Notes under the pieces: model-generated
What the model saw: only the letters and a program-made list of their open reading frames with translations
Database searches by the model: none
Told to the model about the DNA's origin: nothing
Translations under genes and position numbers: made by a program
From: Bacillota bacterium
GTDB taxonomy: Bacteria; Bacillota; Clostridia; Lachnospirales; Lachnospiraceae
Direction of reading: 5' to 3'
DNA: 34,978 nucleotides
Assembly (NCBI GenBank): GCA_023420935.1
Contig: JAEZUR010000047.1
Location: 1-34,978 of the forward strand
In this document: positions 8,983 to 16,926 of the stretch, piece after piece
How the letters are laid out: every line of letters starts with the position of its first letter
Position numbering within the stretch: position 1 is the stretch's first letter

Positions 8983-9819
8983 TTAGTAATCACTTGGTCT
9001 CTGGAATGACACATATTGTTTGTTCTCATCCTCAATAATTGATTTAAAAGCATCAGACTTAACAACTGCAATGATATCTTTCGCTAACTGGGAATCTTTA
9101 TCCTCTGTACGAACGGCAATTACATTGATATAACCCTCTCCAATCTTTTCATTGTAAAGTGCGTCTGATAGATTAAGGCCTGCCCCGATGGCGAAGTTTC
9201 CATTAATAATGGCGATATCAGAACTATCCAGGGAACGTGGAAGTTGTGGTGCTTCTACTTCAACAAACTCTAATTTCTTCGGATTTTCTGATAACGTATA
9301 TTGGGTCGCTGTGGTTGGATCAACAGCTGGATCAATGGTAACTAAACCAGTTTGCTCTAGTACACGAATTGCACGGGAAAGATTCGTTGGATCATTAGGA
9401 ATTGCTACGGTAGCTCCCTCTGGTAAGTCCTCTAAATTTGTTACTTTATTAGAAAAGATGCCCATACCAGCGGTAGGAATTTCCTTGATTGCAGTTAAGT
9501 CTAACTTGTGCTCTTTGGCAAAATTCTCAAGGTATACAGAATGTTGGAACATATTCACATCAATTTCTTTATTCCCAAGTGCAATGTTTGGTTGAACATA
9601 ATCACTGAATTCCACGATTTCAACCTTGTAACCTTTTTCTTCTAGTGAAGGTGCAATGGCTTCCGTAAACATGTCACCATAAGGGCCTGCGGAAACTCCA
9701 ACTTTAATTGATTTGTCTTCTGCTTTTTTCTGGCAGCCTGCAACTGAAAACAGTAAAGCAAGTGATAATCCTACGATAGTAACCCTTTTAATTGATTTGA
9801 TTGTAAATAATTTTTTCAT
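8983..9819 (-). CDS. metQ: Methionine-binding lipoprotein (NlpA/MetQ family)
   Basis: 278 residues from the ATG at 9819, which is nine bases after GGAGG; the in-frame ATG at 9828 touches the ribosome site and is less likely. A lipoprotein signal ends in FSVAGC. The MetQ pattern is clear: GVSAGPYGDMF, ALGNKEIDVNMFQHSVYLENF, PNDPTNLSRAIRVLEQ and the final DENKQYVSFQRPSDY. It captures the substrate outside the membrane and hands it to MetNI. It is the first gene of the operon and sits behind a good sigma-A promoter with two inverted repeats, but without an S-box or T-box. Confidence 0.9.
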   Translation of the reverse strand: MKKLFTIKSIKRVTIVGLSLALLFSVAGCQKKAEDKSIKVGVSAGPYGDMFTEAIAPSLEEKGYKVEIVEFSDYVQPNIALGNKEIDVNMFQHSVYLENFAKEHKLDLTAIKEIPTAGMGIFSNKVTNLEDLPEGATVAIPNDPTNLSRAIRVLEQTGLVTIDPAVDPTTATQYTLSENPKKLEFVEVEAPQLPRSLDSSDIAIINGNFAIGAGLNLSDALYNEKIGEGYINVIAVRTEDKDSQLAKDIIAVVKSDAFKSIIEDENKQYVSFQRPSDY

Positions 9820-9840
9820 AATACTCATCCTCCATTTTTT

Positions 9841-9865
9841 AATACCTACTATTCTTATAGGTATT
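9841..9865 (-). promoter_or_regulatory. Inverted repeat in the metQ 5' leader
   Basis: AATACCTA and TAGGTATT form a perfect 8-bp inverted repeat with a 9-base centre, about 10-35 bases after the predicted transcription start and just before the metQ ribosome site. There is no T-run, so it is not a terminator. It may be an operator or a short RNA hairpin that masks nothing obvious. Confidence 0.4.
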
Positions 9866-9867
9866 GT

Positions 9868-9884
9868 ATGATAATTTTTATCAT
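9868..9884. promoter_or_regulatory. Fur-family-like palindrome over the metQ -10/+1 region
   Basis: ATGATAATTTTTATCAT is a 7-3-7 palindrome. Read as 7-1-7 it differs from the Bacillus Fur/PerR/Zur box (TGATAATNATTATCA) at one position. It overlaps the -10 box and start site of metQ, a repressing position. AT-richness makes chance matches fairly likely, and the regulator is not in the window. Confidence 0.3.
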
Positions 9885-9911
9885 TTTATCACTAATATTT
9901 TCCATTGTCAA
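9883..9911 (-). promoter_or_regulatory. Sigma-A promoter of the metQNI-oxidoreductase operon
   Basis: On the minus strand TTGACA (9906-9911), 17-base spacer, TAAAAT (9883-9888). Start is expected near 9876, giving a leader of about 55 bases. This promoter probably serves all nine genes down to the terminator at 1764-1804. Confidence 0.75.
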
Positions 9912-9961
9912 TAGTAAAATGCATATTATTCCTACTTGTTTAATAAATATTCAATATAATG

Positions 9962-10005
9962 CAAAAATGGTTCTGAGCAATACTTTGTGCTCAGAACCAT
10001 TTTTT
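9962..10005 (-). terminator. Intrinsic terminator after the last radical-SAM gene
   Basis: AAAATGGTTCTGAGCA pairs with TGCTCAGAACCATTTT, with a 9-10-base loop and T-runs on both sides. It stands just downstream of the radical-SAM gene at 10018 and closes the nitrogenase-like system. On the other strand it could also act, but no gene reads into it. Confidence 0.85.
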
Positions 10006-10017
10006 AAGTTTTTAAAT

Positions 10018-11214
10018 TTATAGAATCACTTCTTTTTCCTTCCAAGATACCTGTTGACCATCCAGTTCAAAGAAATATCCCAAAATACTATCTTTTGCAT
10101 AAACATAGTAGAATTGTTCAATTGAAAATCCATTTTTCTTATAAATCTGGTACGTACGTTCCATTACTTCTTTATGCCAATCGGAAGACGGGGAATTATG
10201 CCCTTCCAAAGCTGATCCAACACATGGTTTCCATATGGATGGAATTGCAATGACGCCTAAGGATGCAAGATAATCGATTCCTTCCAATATTGATTCCTTT
10301 GGTTCAATGCCAGATACCAAAACAGATCTTACATTTCCTTTACCAAACACTTCTACTTCATGTTTTAACGCATTAATCCAGTTCTGTCTTCCTCCGCATA
10401 ACTCTTCTTTACCAGGACAAATTGTTTTAAAAAAGTTCTCATCCCAGACCTCTAAGTTCGTTGCAATATGTTGATATCCAGCTTCTTTATATTTTTCGAT
10501 TATACTTAGATCTGAAGGGGCTCCTACACAGGCCATTCCATGTACATCATCCGTTCCTGTTTCTTCCTTTACAGCTTCGATTACGTCGATATAATATTCG
10601 ATTTCCCTTCTCTCTGGTACAAACCCGCCTGTTAAATTATAACCCCGATAACCTTCTCTATATGCGGCACCTACAACCTCGCCAATTTGTTTTGGATTCT
10701 TCCATTCAATCTTATCCAGTTCTCCAAAAGTATCTTTGGTTGCATTAATATTACAGAATAAACAGTCCAATCCTTTTTCTTTCAACGAACATTCATTACT
10801 ATAAGTAATTGCTACTCTTCCTCGATCTGCTGCTTGTGCTATTCTAGACATATCCTTTCCATCTGAGGTTTTCTGATTATAAAAAGTAGGCTTATGTTCA
10901 AATACAATTTCATTTATGATTTCTTCTTTCTTACTTAGATAAAATTTATTATCCTTTTGTATGATTGAAAATCTAGAGGCTGGATTCCAGTAAACTGGAC
11001 TATATCTTCCACTGGATTTAAACCGAAATCCCGCTGGTATCTTAGAGGCTACATAGGTGTTAAAATTCCAATCAAAGCAAGAACGTATTTGCTCTGTATA
11101 GGTGTTTTCGTAGTCAAGATCTTTAAATAAATCTGGAGCTATATTAACACCCTCATTATTAATCTCTACCAATAAATATATTTCTTTCAATCCTTCTTCT
11201 TTACTTAATGCCAT
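10018..11214 (-). CDS. Radical-SAM protein with CX8CX2C motif (paralogue d)
   Basis: 398 residues from the ATG at 11214 (GGGAGG eight bases upstream). An N-terminal domain of about 115 residues without known motifs is followed by QKTSDGKDM (115-122) and the cluster motif YSNECSLKEKGLDCLFCN with C142, C151 and C154 (spacing X8, X2, not the usual X3, X2). Then come WKNPKQIGE, LTGGFVPERREIEYYID (radical-SAM beta2/GGF region) and ICPGKEELCGG, a second conserved cysteine pair. The enzyme should cleave SAM to a 5'-deoxyadenosyl radical; its substrate is unknown. It is the most distant of the four paralogues in the window, lies 33 bases after the nucleosidase gene and is last in the cluster, before a strong terminator. 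Confidence 0.8.
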   Translation of the reverse strand: MALSKEEGLKEIYLLVEINNEGVNIAPDLFKDLDYENTYTEQIRSCFDWNFNTYVASKIPAGFRFKSSGRYSPVYWNPASRFSIIQKDNKFYLSKKEEIINEIVFEHKPTFYNQKTSDGKDMSRIAQAADRGRVAITYSNECSLKEKGLDCLFCNINATKDTFGELDKIEWKNPKQIGEVVGAAYREGYRGYNLTGGFVPERREIEYYIDVIEAVKEETGTDDVHGMACVGAPSDLSIIEKYKEAGYQHIATNLEVWDENFFKTICPGKEELCGGRQNWINALKHEVEVFGKGNVRSVLVSGIEPKESILEGIDYLASLGVIAIPSIWKPCVGSALEGHNSPSSDWHKEVMERTYQIYKKNGFSIEQFYYVYAKDSILGYFFELDGQQVSWKEKEVIL

Positions 11215-11247
11215 ATTATTTTCCTCCCTTTTCCTCAATGGTACAAG

Positions 11248-11916
11248 TTAAAACTGCTCAATCGTTTCTAACAACAATATAATTGGTTTATGCTCTATTT
11301 GATCACTGGTGTTTCCTATGGAGTCTATGGCATCCTCATCTGCCATGTCAGAAAAGGTACGTAAACCAAGAAAGTCGATTTCTTTTATTGTTGCCACTTG
11401 TGCTACAGCTGCGGTCTCCATATCAAACGCAATGGGATGATATATTCTTTGAATTTCCTGTTTCTTTTCTAAGCTTTGTAAGAAGAAATCTCCTGTGGAG
11501 ATTTTACCTGTATAATAGGTAAATCCCAATTTCTCCGCAACTGTTTCTAATTTACTTACTAGTTTTTGAGGACTTTTTGAGATAGGCGTTATGTTTTCAT
11601 CTAAGAAAGGAATAAAGTCCACTTGCACATATTCCGTTCCGATGGCAACATCCCCTCTCTTTGCTTGATCAACCATAGCACCAGCATACCCGATGTTAAC
11701 AATTAAATCAGGGTGTAATTGATAAATAATTTCTGTTGTTTTATAAGCTGCGTTCACCTTCCCTACTCCCATAACCTGAGCCGTTAAAGTGACTTGCTTT
11801 TTTGGGTTCAGATAGGTATCCTCACTTACTTTCTCCCAATCTTCTTTCTCTTTCAGGTATTCATGTATATAATTAACTTCTATTGGCATTGCACTTACAA
11901 CTGCTATTTTCTTCAT
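11248..11916 (-). CDS. mtnN: 5'-methylthioadenosine/S-adenosylhomocysteine nucleosidase
   Basis: 222 residues, near the usual 230. It hydrolyses MTA, SAH and 5'-deoxyadenosine to adenine and the sugar. Family residues are in place: E13 in SAMPIEVN, MGVGKVNAA, VNIGYAGAM, the S-T-G-D-F-F motif, and FDMETAAVAQ with RTFSDMAD carrying the catalytic aspartate. Within a cluster holding four radical-SAM enzymes its likely job is removal of 5'-deoxyadenosine, which inhibits such enzymes, or MTA (inference). It is preceded by AAAGGGTGATATTGAA and sits between a binding protein and a radical-SAM gene. The sequence is somewhat divergent from housekeeping copies, so a dedicated paralogue is likely. Confidence 0.85.
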   Translation of the reverse strand: MKKIAVVSAMPIEVNYIHEYLKEKEDWEKVSEDTYLNPKKQVTLTAQVMGVGKVNAAYKTTEIIYQLHPDLIVNIGYAGAMVDQAKRGDVAIGTEYVQVDFIPFLDENITPISKSPQKLVSKLETVAEKLGFTYYTGKISTGDFFLQSLEKKQEIQRIYHPIAFDMETAAVAQVATIKEIDFLGLRTFSDMADEDAIDSIGNTSDQIEHKPIILLLETIEQF

Positions 11917-11942
11917 TTCAATATCACCCTTTCTAATTCTCC

Positions 11943-13040
11943 TTATTTAAGTTCTTTTAGCGCTTGATCATAATATTTTGTATTCACAAAATTAGTTATA
12001 TCAACTTGATTCGTAATAATTTTGTGTTGATATAGAAATTCACTTAGGCCTGATAGCTTCTTAATATCTTCCTCTTCTATATTGCCTTTTGCAAATTCAA
12101 ATTGCCCATTGCCTTCATTATTTTCTGAATACACTTTCTTAATGAGATCAACTGTGTACTTGTTATTTAGGGTAAAATCCTGGTATGCTTTCTCTGGATT
12201 GGCATTCGCAAAATCATATGCACGAATCAGTGCCTTTTCTATGGCTACTGCAACCTCTGGGTTTTCCTTAAGGAATTCATTTCTACCTGCTAATACTTGT
12301 TGAGAAGACCATTCTGGTTTATCGGACGTATTAAATATTATTTTTCCATCGCCACTGGAAACATATAGCTGCGCCTGAATATCCGTGGTAATATACACAT
12401 CCACATCACCATTTAGAAATGCAGCTGATGCATCTGCAACCGTATTCACAATTTTAATTTTATTGATATCTAATCCATACTCATCAACTACCACTGCAAA
12501 TAAGTACTGAAGGATGGTACCCTTTCCAACCAAAACTGTTTTCCCTTCGATATCCTCTAAGCCATTGATTCCATCTTGATTTGGTTGAGTTACAAATGCC
12601 ATATTAAGATTGGAATCTACCACATTTAGAATCGATACATCGATTCCATTGGATTTTGCAACCAAGGGAGGTAAATTCCCTGCAAGAGAGAAATCTAATT
12701 TCTTTGTTGCAAATGCTTCATTTACCTCAGGACCTGCTCCTGCAAAACCAATATATTGAGGCTTATATCCGATTGTTTTTAACTCTTCCTCGATAAACCC
12801 TTCTTGCTGGGCTACTCCAAGAATTCCATTTAAAATATCACCTGATTGTGCCTGGCCAATTACGACAGTTTTTTCTTTTGTTTCTTTCTCTGTATCATCT
12901 TGTTTTTCTGTTACCTGCTTTGCTTCCTTTGCATCTCCTTTGGTTTGGGTACTCTTTGATTGAGTACATCCAGATAACGTTCCTATCAAAACAAGTAATA
13001 ATAGAAAAAAACCTAATTTTTTATTATTTAAACTCTTCAT
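11943..13040 (-). CDS. NitT/TauT-type ABC substrate-binding lipoprotein (paralogue c)
   Basis: 365 residues from the ATG at 13040, placed by GGAGGGTTTTAT. A lipoprotein signal ends LIGTLSGC. The mature part is the type II binding-protein fold of the nitrate/sulfonate/taurine family: GILGVAQQEGFIEEEL, AGAGPEVNEAFATKKLDFSLAGNLP, then KTVLVGKGTILQYL. The motif AGAGPxxNEA is shared with the two other binding proteins in the window. Ligand unknown; sulfonates, other organosulfur compounds or related small acids are typical for the family. The repeated RNA element and terminator-like hairpin at 13058-13121 stand directly in front of it. It probably feeds the single permease/ATPase pair at 18762-20304. 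Confidence 0.82.
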   Translation of the reverse strand: MKSLNNKKLGFFLLLLVLIGTLSGCTQSKSTQTKGDAKEAKQVTEKQDDTEKETKEKTVVIGQAQSGDILNGILGVAQQEGFIEEELKTIGYKPQYIGFAGAGPEVNEAFATKKLDFSLAGNLPPLVAKSNGIDVSILNVVDSNLNMAFVTQPNQDGINGLEDIEGKTVLVGKGTILQYLFAVVVDEYGLDINKIKIVNTVADASAAFLNGDVDVYITTDIQAQLYVSSGDGKIIFNTSDKPEWSSQQVLAGRNEFLKENPEVAVAIEKALIRAYDFANANPEKAYQDFTLNNKYTVDLIKKVYSENNEGNGQFEFAKGNIEEEDIKKLSGLSEFLYQHKIITNQVDITNFVNTKYYDQALKELK

Positions 13041-13057
13041 ATAAAACCCTCCTATTT

Positions 13058-13121
13058 TAAAAGAAGAGGTTTTGAACATAACTAATTGTATATGTTCAAA
13101 ACCTCTAGTTGACTAGTCAGC
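13058..13121 (-). promoter_or_regulatory. Repeated RNA leader element with terminator hairpin (copy C)
   Basis: Minus strand: TGACTAG-TCAA-CTAGAGG, a 4-bp stem with a TCAA loop, runs into a perfect 16-bp hairpin (AGAGGTTTTGAACATA with its complement, 13065-13080 and 13091-13106) followed by TCTTTT. The second CTAG of the small stem shares its last two bases with the terminator stem. It lies between a radical-SAM stop and the start of binding protein c, 17 bases before that gene. Three similar elements occur at 14365, 27711 and 29251. Confidence 0.75.
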
Positions 13122-13152
13122 TATGACTTACCTAAATTACAATTTTTCATTG

Positions 13153-14346
13153 TTAAGAAAGTATAATACCTTCTTCTAACCGAAACAAATCATGTGCTAC
13201 TGTATTGGCTTCTGCCGTAGCATCGCTAAATTCATCCCAAGTTAACCCATACTTTCTATAAATGGATACCGTTCGTTCAAATACATCCCAATGCCAATCC
13301 TCTGATGGTGTACGATGTCCTTCTAATGCAGATCCAACGTTAACATTCCATTGACTTGGAAGTGCTATGACCCCTTTTGAAACAAGATGCTCAATTCCCT
13401 CCAAAAGTGACTCCTTGGTTTCTAGGCCAGATACAAAGGTGGATCGAACTTTAAATTTACCAAACACATCAATTTCATAATCCAACGCATCCAGCCAGTT
13501 TTTCCTTCCTCCACAATACTCATTTTTTCCAGGACAAATCCACTTAAAAAGATCTTCATTCCAAACTTCTAGATTCGTTGCAATGGTTCTATAACCAGCT
13601 TCTTTATATTTATCAAATGCAGAAAAATCCAATGGCGCACCAACACACGCCGTTCCATTAAAATCTTCTAATCCCGTTGCTTCTCTGATTGCTTCGGCTA
13701 CATCAATATAGTAATCAACTTCCCGACGTTCTGGAATAAAACCTCCACTGATGGTTAGCTTATTATTCCCCTCCTGATACCCTGCTGCTATGGTCTCCCC
13801 AATTTGTTTTGGTGTTTTCCATTTAATATTTTGACATTCTGCATAAATTGCCTTAGTGGCATTAATATTGCAGAATAAACAATCTTTTCCTTTATCCTTT
13901 AGAGAACATTCATTGCTGTATGCCACAAACATATGACCATAACCATAGTCTTGTGCCACGGTTCGCATAGGAGTTCCATCGGAAGTTTCTAACTTATAAT
14001 ATTGTTGTCTTTTATCAAACACAAGCTGATCCAAGATTAACTTATTCCCATCATATATTTGGTACGAACCATCCTGATATTGCAACGAATAATGACTATC
14101 CCGATTCCAACGAATAGCAACATGAAACTTACCTTCTGGTAAAACAATACTCTCTGGAAATTCCACTTCCCGATGTGCATGATGATCTCTGGCAAATAAG
14201 GCATTTACTACTTCTTTTATTTCTCCACCAACATCTAGATGCTTAAAGATATCTGGTTCAAAATTTAAACCCTCCACCTGAAGTTTATTTTTCAAGCGAA
14301 GTTCCTCATATAATTTGGACTTATTCGTTAGCTCAATGGTTGCCAT
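13153..14346 (-). CDS. Radical-SAM protein with CX8CX2C motif (paralogue c)
   Basis: 397 residues from the ATG at 14346 (GGAAGGAG upstream; the open frame begins six codons earlier, on the ribosome site). Domain order is as in the other three paralogues: N-terminal domain to about 115, LETSDGTPM (119-127), YSNECSLKDKGKDCLFCN with C147, C156 and C159, WKTPKQIGE, ISGGFIPERREVDYYID, ICPGKNEYCGG, FVSGLETKESLLEGIE and GHRTPSEDWHWD. These conserved blocks are shared by all four, so they form one family. Cytoplasmic, SAM- and electron-dependent; substrate unknown. It follows paralogue b directly (tandem duplication) with RNA element D between the two. Confidence 0.82.
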   Translation of the reverse strand: MATIELTNKSKLYEELRLKNKLQVEGLNFEPDIFKHLDVGGEIKEVVNALFARDHHAHREVEFPESIVLPEGKFHVAIRWNRDSHYSLQYQDGSYQIYDGNKLILDQLVFDKRQQYYKLETSDGTPMRTVAQDYGYGHMFVAYSNECSLKDKGKDCLFCNINATKAIYAECQNIKWKTPKQIGETIAAGYQEGNNKLTISGGFIPERREVDYYIDVAEAIREATGLEDFNGTACVGAPLDFSAFDKYKEAGYRTIATNLEVWNEDLFKWICPGKNEYCGGRKNWLDALDYEIDVFGKFKVRSTFVSGLETKESLLEGIEHLVSKGVIALPSQWNVNVGSALEGHRTPSEDWHWDVFERTVSIYRKYGLTWDEFSDATAEANTVAHDLFRLEEGIILS

Positions 14347-14364
14347 AATACATTCTCCTTCCAC

Positions 14365-14421
14365 AAAAACCAGAGGTTAATTGCAACTATATTGCATGAT
14401 AACCTCTGGTTTTCCAGTCAA
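14365..14421 (-). promoter_or_regulatory. Repeated RNA leader element with terminator hairpin (copy D, covarying stem)
   Basis: Minus strand: TGACTGG-AAAA-CCAGAGG. Compared with copies A-C (CTAG/CTAG) the small stem is CTGG/CCAG, a compensatory A-T to G-C change at 14406-14417. The terminator-like stem (AAAACCAGAGGTTA with its complement, then TTTTT) includes the whole 3' arm of the small stem, so the two folds exclude each other. It lies between radical-SAM genes b and c, 19 bases before the latter. Confidence 0.72.
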
Positions 14422-14448
14422 TTTGATATTTAATTCTTATTACTCTAC

Positions 14449-15657
14449 TTAAGCATTCACTACTAGTTTTTCTTGTTGAAAGATCGGCAGTCTTTCTTCT
14501 TCAATACGAAAGATATCATGAACTAAGAAGTCTGCTGATGGAGATACGTCGAAATATTCCTCATAAGTAAAACCTACTTGTTTAAATATATTGTATGTTT
14601 TCTTTGCTAAATCCAAATGCCATTCTGGGCTAGGAGTTCTATGGCCTTCTAATTTAGATCCTGGGTTTGGATTCCATGCATTGGTTAAACTAAGAATTCC
14701 TCTTTTAGCAAAGTATTCAACCCCTTCTAGAATCTTTTCTTTTGGCTCAATTCCAGACACAAATCCTGTTCTCACTTTACCTTTTCCAAATACTTTCACT
14801 GCATATTCTAAGGCATCTACCCAATGTTGCCAACCGCCACATTCGGACTCTTTTCCAGGGCAGATTGTCTTAAATATATTTTTATCCCAGATTTCAATCT
14901 GAAGAGCAATGGTTCGATAACCTGCTTCTTTATATTTGTCAATGACAGTTAAATCTTCTGGTGCACCAATAACAGCTGTACCATTAAAATCTTGTAAACC
15001 TGTATGTTCTTGGATTGCTTCTGCTACGTCAATATAATAGTCCACTTCTCTTCGTTCTGGAATAAATCCTCCTGTAATATTTACATGCTTTCCATTATCA
15101 TATTTGTATGCTGCTGCTACCGTCTCGCCAATTTGCTTTGGATTCTTCCATTTTATATTTTCAGCATCTGCATACGTATTCTTGGTTGCATTGGCATTGC
15201 AAAAAAGGCAATCAAGTCCTTTATCTTTTAAAGAACATTCATTACTATAGGCCACTCCAACGGTTCCTGTTGGATTAAAGCCAGCAACATGTGACATTTG
15301 AGTTCCATCTGATGTAGTTAGTTGATAATAATGTGGTCTCTCGAAAAATTTGATTGGAAATTTCTCCTCTCCTCTATCGTATAAGTAAAAATCACCATCG
15401 TGATATTCAATAGACACCTGGGAATTTGGATCCCAATTAAAGGCATAATTTAATCCACTTGGAGAAGTGAAACTACAAGGAAATGGGATGCCCACATGTT
15501 CCACATGATCCATTTCAAATAACCCATGGATCTGTTCCTGATACTTGGTACCAAGTTCAAGGTGTTTTAAACTTGCTAGATTAATATTGATTCCTTCTAC
15601 AATTACTTTGGATTTTAATTCCAATTCCTTATACAATTCCTTTTTTAAATCACTCAT
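14449..15657 (-). CDS. Radical-SAM protein with CX8CX2C motif (paralogue b)
   Basis: 402 residues, ATG after CAGGAGGAATTAAG. Cluster cysteines C141, C150 and C153 in YSNECSLKDKGLDCLFCN; LTTSDGTQM just before, ITGGFIPERREVDYYID and ICPGKESECGGWQHW after. The end (NPGSKLEGHRTPSPEWH) matches paralogue a (NIGSKFEGHRTPTPEWH) closely. It starts 21 bases after binding protein b, and that pairing is the same as for paralogue a with binding protein a, which suggests each pair handles its own ligand. Function beyond SAM radical chemistry is not known to me. Confidence 0.82.
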   Translation of the reverse strand: MSDLKKELYKELELKSKVIVEGININLASLKHLELGTKYQEQIHGLFEMDHVEHVGIPFPCSFTSPSGLNYAFNWDPNSQVSIEYHDGDFYLYDRGEEKFPIKFFERPHYYQLTTSDGTQMSHVAGFNPTGTVGVAYSNECSLKDKGLDCLFCNANATKNTYADAENIKWKNPKQIGETVAAAYKYDNGKHVNITGGFIPERREVDYYIDVAEAIQEHTGLQDFNGTAVIGAPEDLTVIDKYKEAGYRTIALQIEIWDKNIFKTICPGKESECGGWQHWVDALEYAVKVFGKGKVRTGFVSGIEPKEKILEGVEYFAKRGILSLTNAWNPNPGSKLEGHRTPSPEWHLDLAKKTYNIFKQVGFTYEEYFDVSPSADFLVHDIFRIEEERLPIFQQEKLVVNA

Positions 15658-15678
15658 CTTAATTCCTCCTGATATTTA

Positions 15679-16809
15679 CTATTCTCCTAGCTCACTATAA
15701 GCTGCTTCATAAAAACTACTGTTCACCCATTCTTCAAAATTAAAATCACTTGTAATAAGCTTGTTATCTAATAAAAATTTTATGGTTTTCTCACCGGATG
15801 CTATGTTTTGATCAGTCTTCTTAATTTCATAATAATTATCGTGTTTTGGAAATAAATACTCATAGGAACTATCGGAACTTCCCGTACTAACCCACTGGTC
15901 TTTTAGTACTGTATAATCTTCGATAGCTAATTTTTGTGCTCTAACTAACGCTCTTAACAACGCCTTTATAACATCTGGGTTTTCTTTTATATAATCTGTT
16001 CTTGCTACACCATAGGAACTACATTCCCATTCTGGGTGCTCTCTATAATCAACCAATACCTCTCCAGTACCATCTTCTACTAAATTTGATAACGTACTAC
16101 CACCTACTACAATTCCATCTACATTTTTGGTTACAAATGCTTCCGCTGAACTTTGTGCATTCAGATTAACGAATTCAATATCATCTGTTGTGAGATGATT
16201 GGCAGTTAAGATATCTATTAAAACTTTGTGCATATAGGAACCTTTTTGTGTCGATATTTTCTTTCCCTTAAGATCATTTACCGAGGTAAATCCAGATCCT
16301 TTATGAACTATAAGGGATGCACCATTGTTAAGGCCACTAAAGCTTATCAACTGTGTATCAATACCATTTGCCTTACCAATAATAGCAGGTACGTCACCAA
16401 GAAATCCAACATCCAAATTGTTGCTTGCTAAAGATTCATTAATTGCAGGGCCAGCACCCGTCATTGCAACAAATTCTGGCTTCACACCAAGCTTACTTAA
16501 TTCCTCCTCCACAAAACCTTTGTCTCTTGCAATCCCTAAGGTGTCTGATATAAGACCAGTTCCGGTTACATCAACAAAACCGATCACCAATTTTTTTGCA
16601 GTATGGCCAGTAGGAAGCTGTGACGCATCTGCTACTTTGGCATCTGTTGGTGCAGTTTCGGAAGATGATGATGGTTTATCTGCTTTCTCTGTTGTTAATT
16701 CTTCTGTTTGACTAGCAACCTCTTTTTCCTTACCTTGGCATCCTGTTATTGCTACAAGAACCACTATAAATAATAGCATGACTATATGATTACGCTTTAA
16801 CTGTTTCAT
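15679..16809 (-). CDS. NitT/TauT-type ABC substrate-binding lipoprotein (paralogue b)
   Basis: 376 residues with a lipoprotein signal ending VAITGC, then a Ser/Thr/Ala-rich linker to about residue 70. Binding-protein core: LVIGFVDVTGTG, GIARDKGFVEEELSKLGV, TGAGPAINESLASNNLDVGFLGDVP, KKISTQKGSYMHKVL. Same fold and landmarks as binding proteins a and c, but the ligand-facing stretches differ, so a different ligand is likely. GAGGAGAATAACG precedes the ATG. Radical-SAM paralogue b follows at once. Confidence 0.82.
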   Translation of the reverse strand: MKQLKRNHIVMLLFIVVLVAITGCQGKEKEVASQTEELTTEKADKPSSSSETAPTDAKVADASQLPTGHTAKKLVIGFVDVTGTGLISDTLGIARDKGFVEEELSKLGVKPEFVAMTGAGPAINESLASNNLDVGFLGDVPAIIGKANGIDTQLISFSGLNNGASLIVHKGSGFTSVNDLKGKKISTQKGSYMHKVLIDILTANHLTTDDIEFVNLNAQSSAEAFVTKNVDGIVVGGSTLSNLVEDGTGEVLVDYREHPEWECSSYGVARTDYIKENPDVIKALLRALVRAQKLAIEDYTVLKDQWVSTGSSDSSYEYLFPKHDNYYEIKKTDQNIASGEKTIKFLLDNKLITSDFNFEEWVNSSFYEAAYSELGE

Positions 16810-16848
16810 CGTTATTCTCCTCTTCTACTCTCGATTAATTTGCTTACC

Positions 16849-16908
16849 TTAAACAATGCGCAAACAAAAATCTCCTCGGTATCCTTCATTGATAAAATAT
16901 AGCCTCAT
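16849..16908 (-). CDS. Possible 19-residue peptide
   Basis: A strong ribosome site (GAAGGGGGAATTTATT) stands directly before ATG at 16906-16908. The frame encodes 19 residues, starting MRLYFINEGYRG and ending DFCLRIV, then TAA. It fills most of the 117-base gap between the MATE exporter and binding protein b. No known family. It may be a leader peptide for the next gene, a small protein, or chance. Confidence 0.3.
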   Translation of the reverse strand: MRLYFINEGYRGDFCLRIV

Positions 16909-16926
16909 AATAAATTCCCCCTTCAA

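Noticed and set aside
13065..13106. Plain operon-end terminator after radical-SAM c
   Set aside because: It would function as one, but the conserved small hairpin immediately upstream and the same layout before three other genes point to regulated attenuation.
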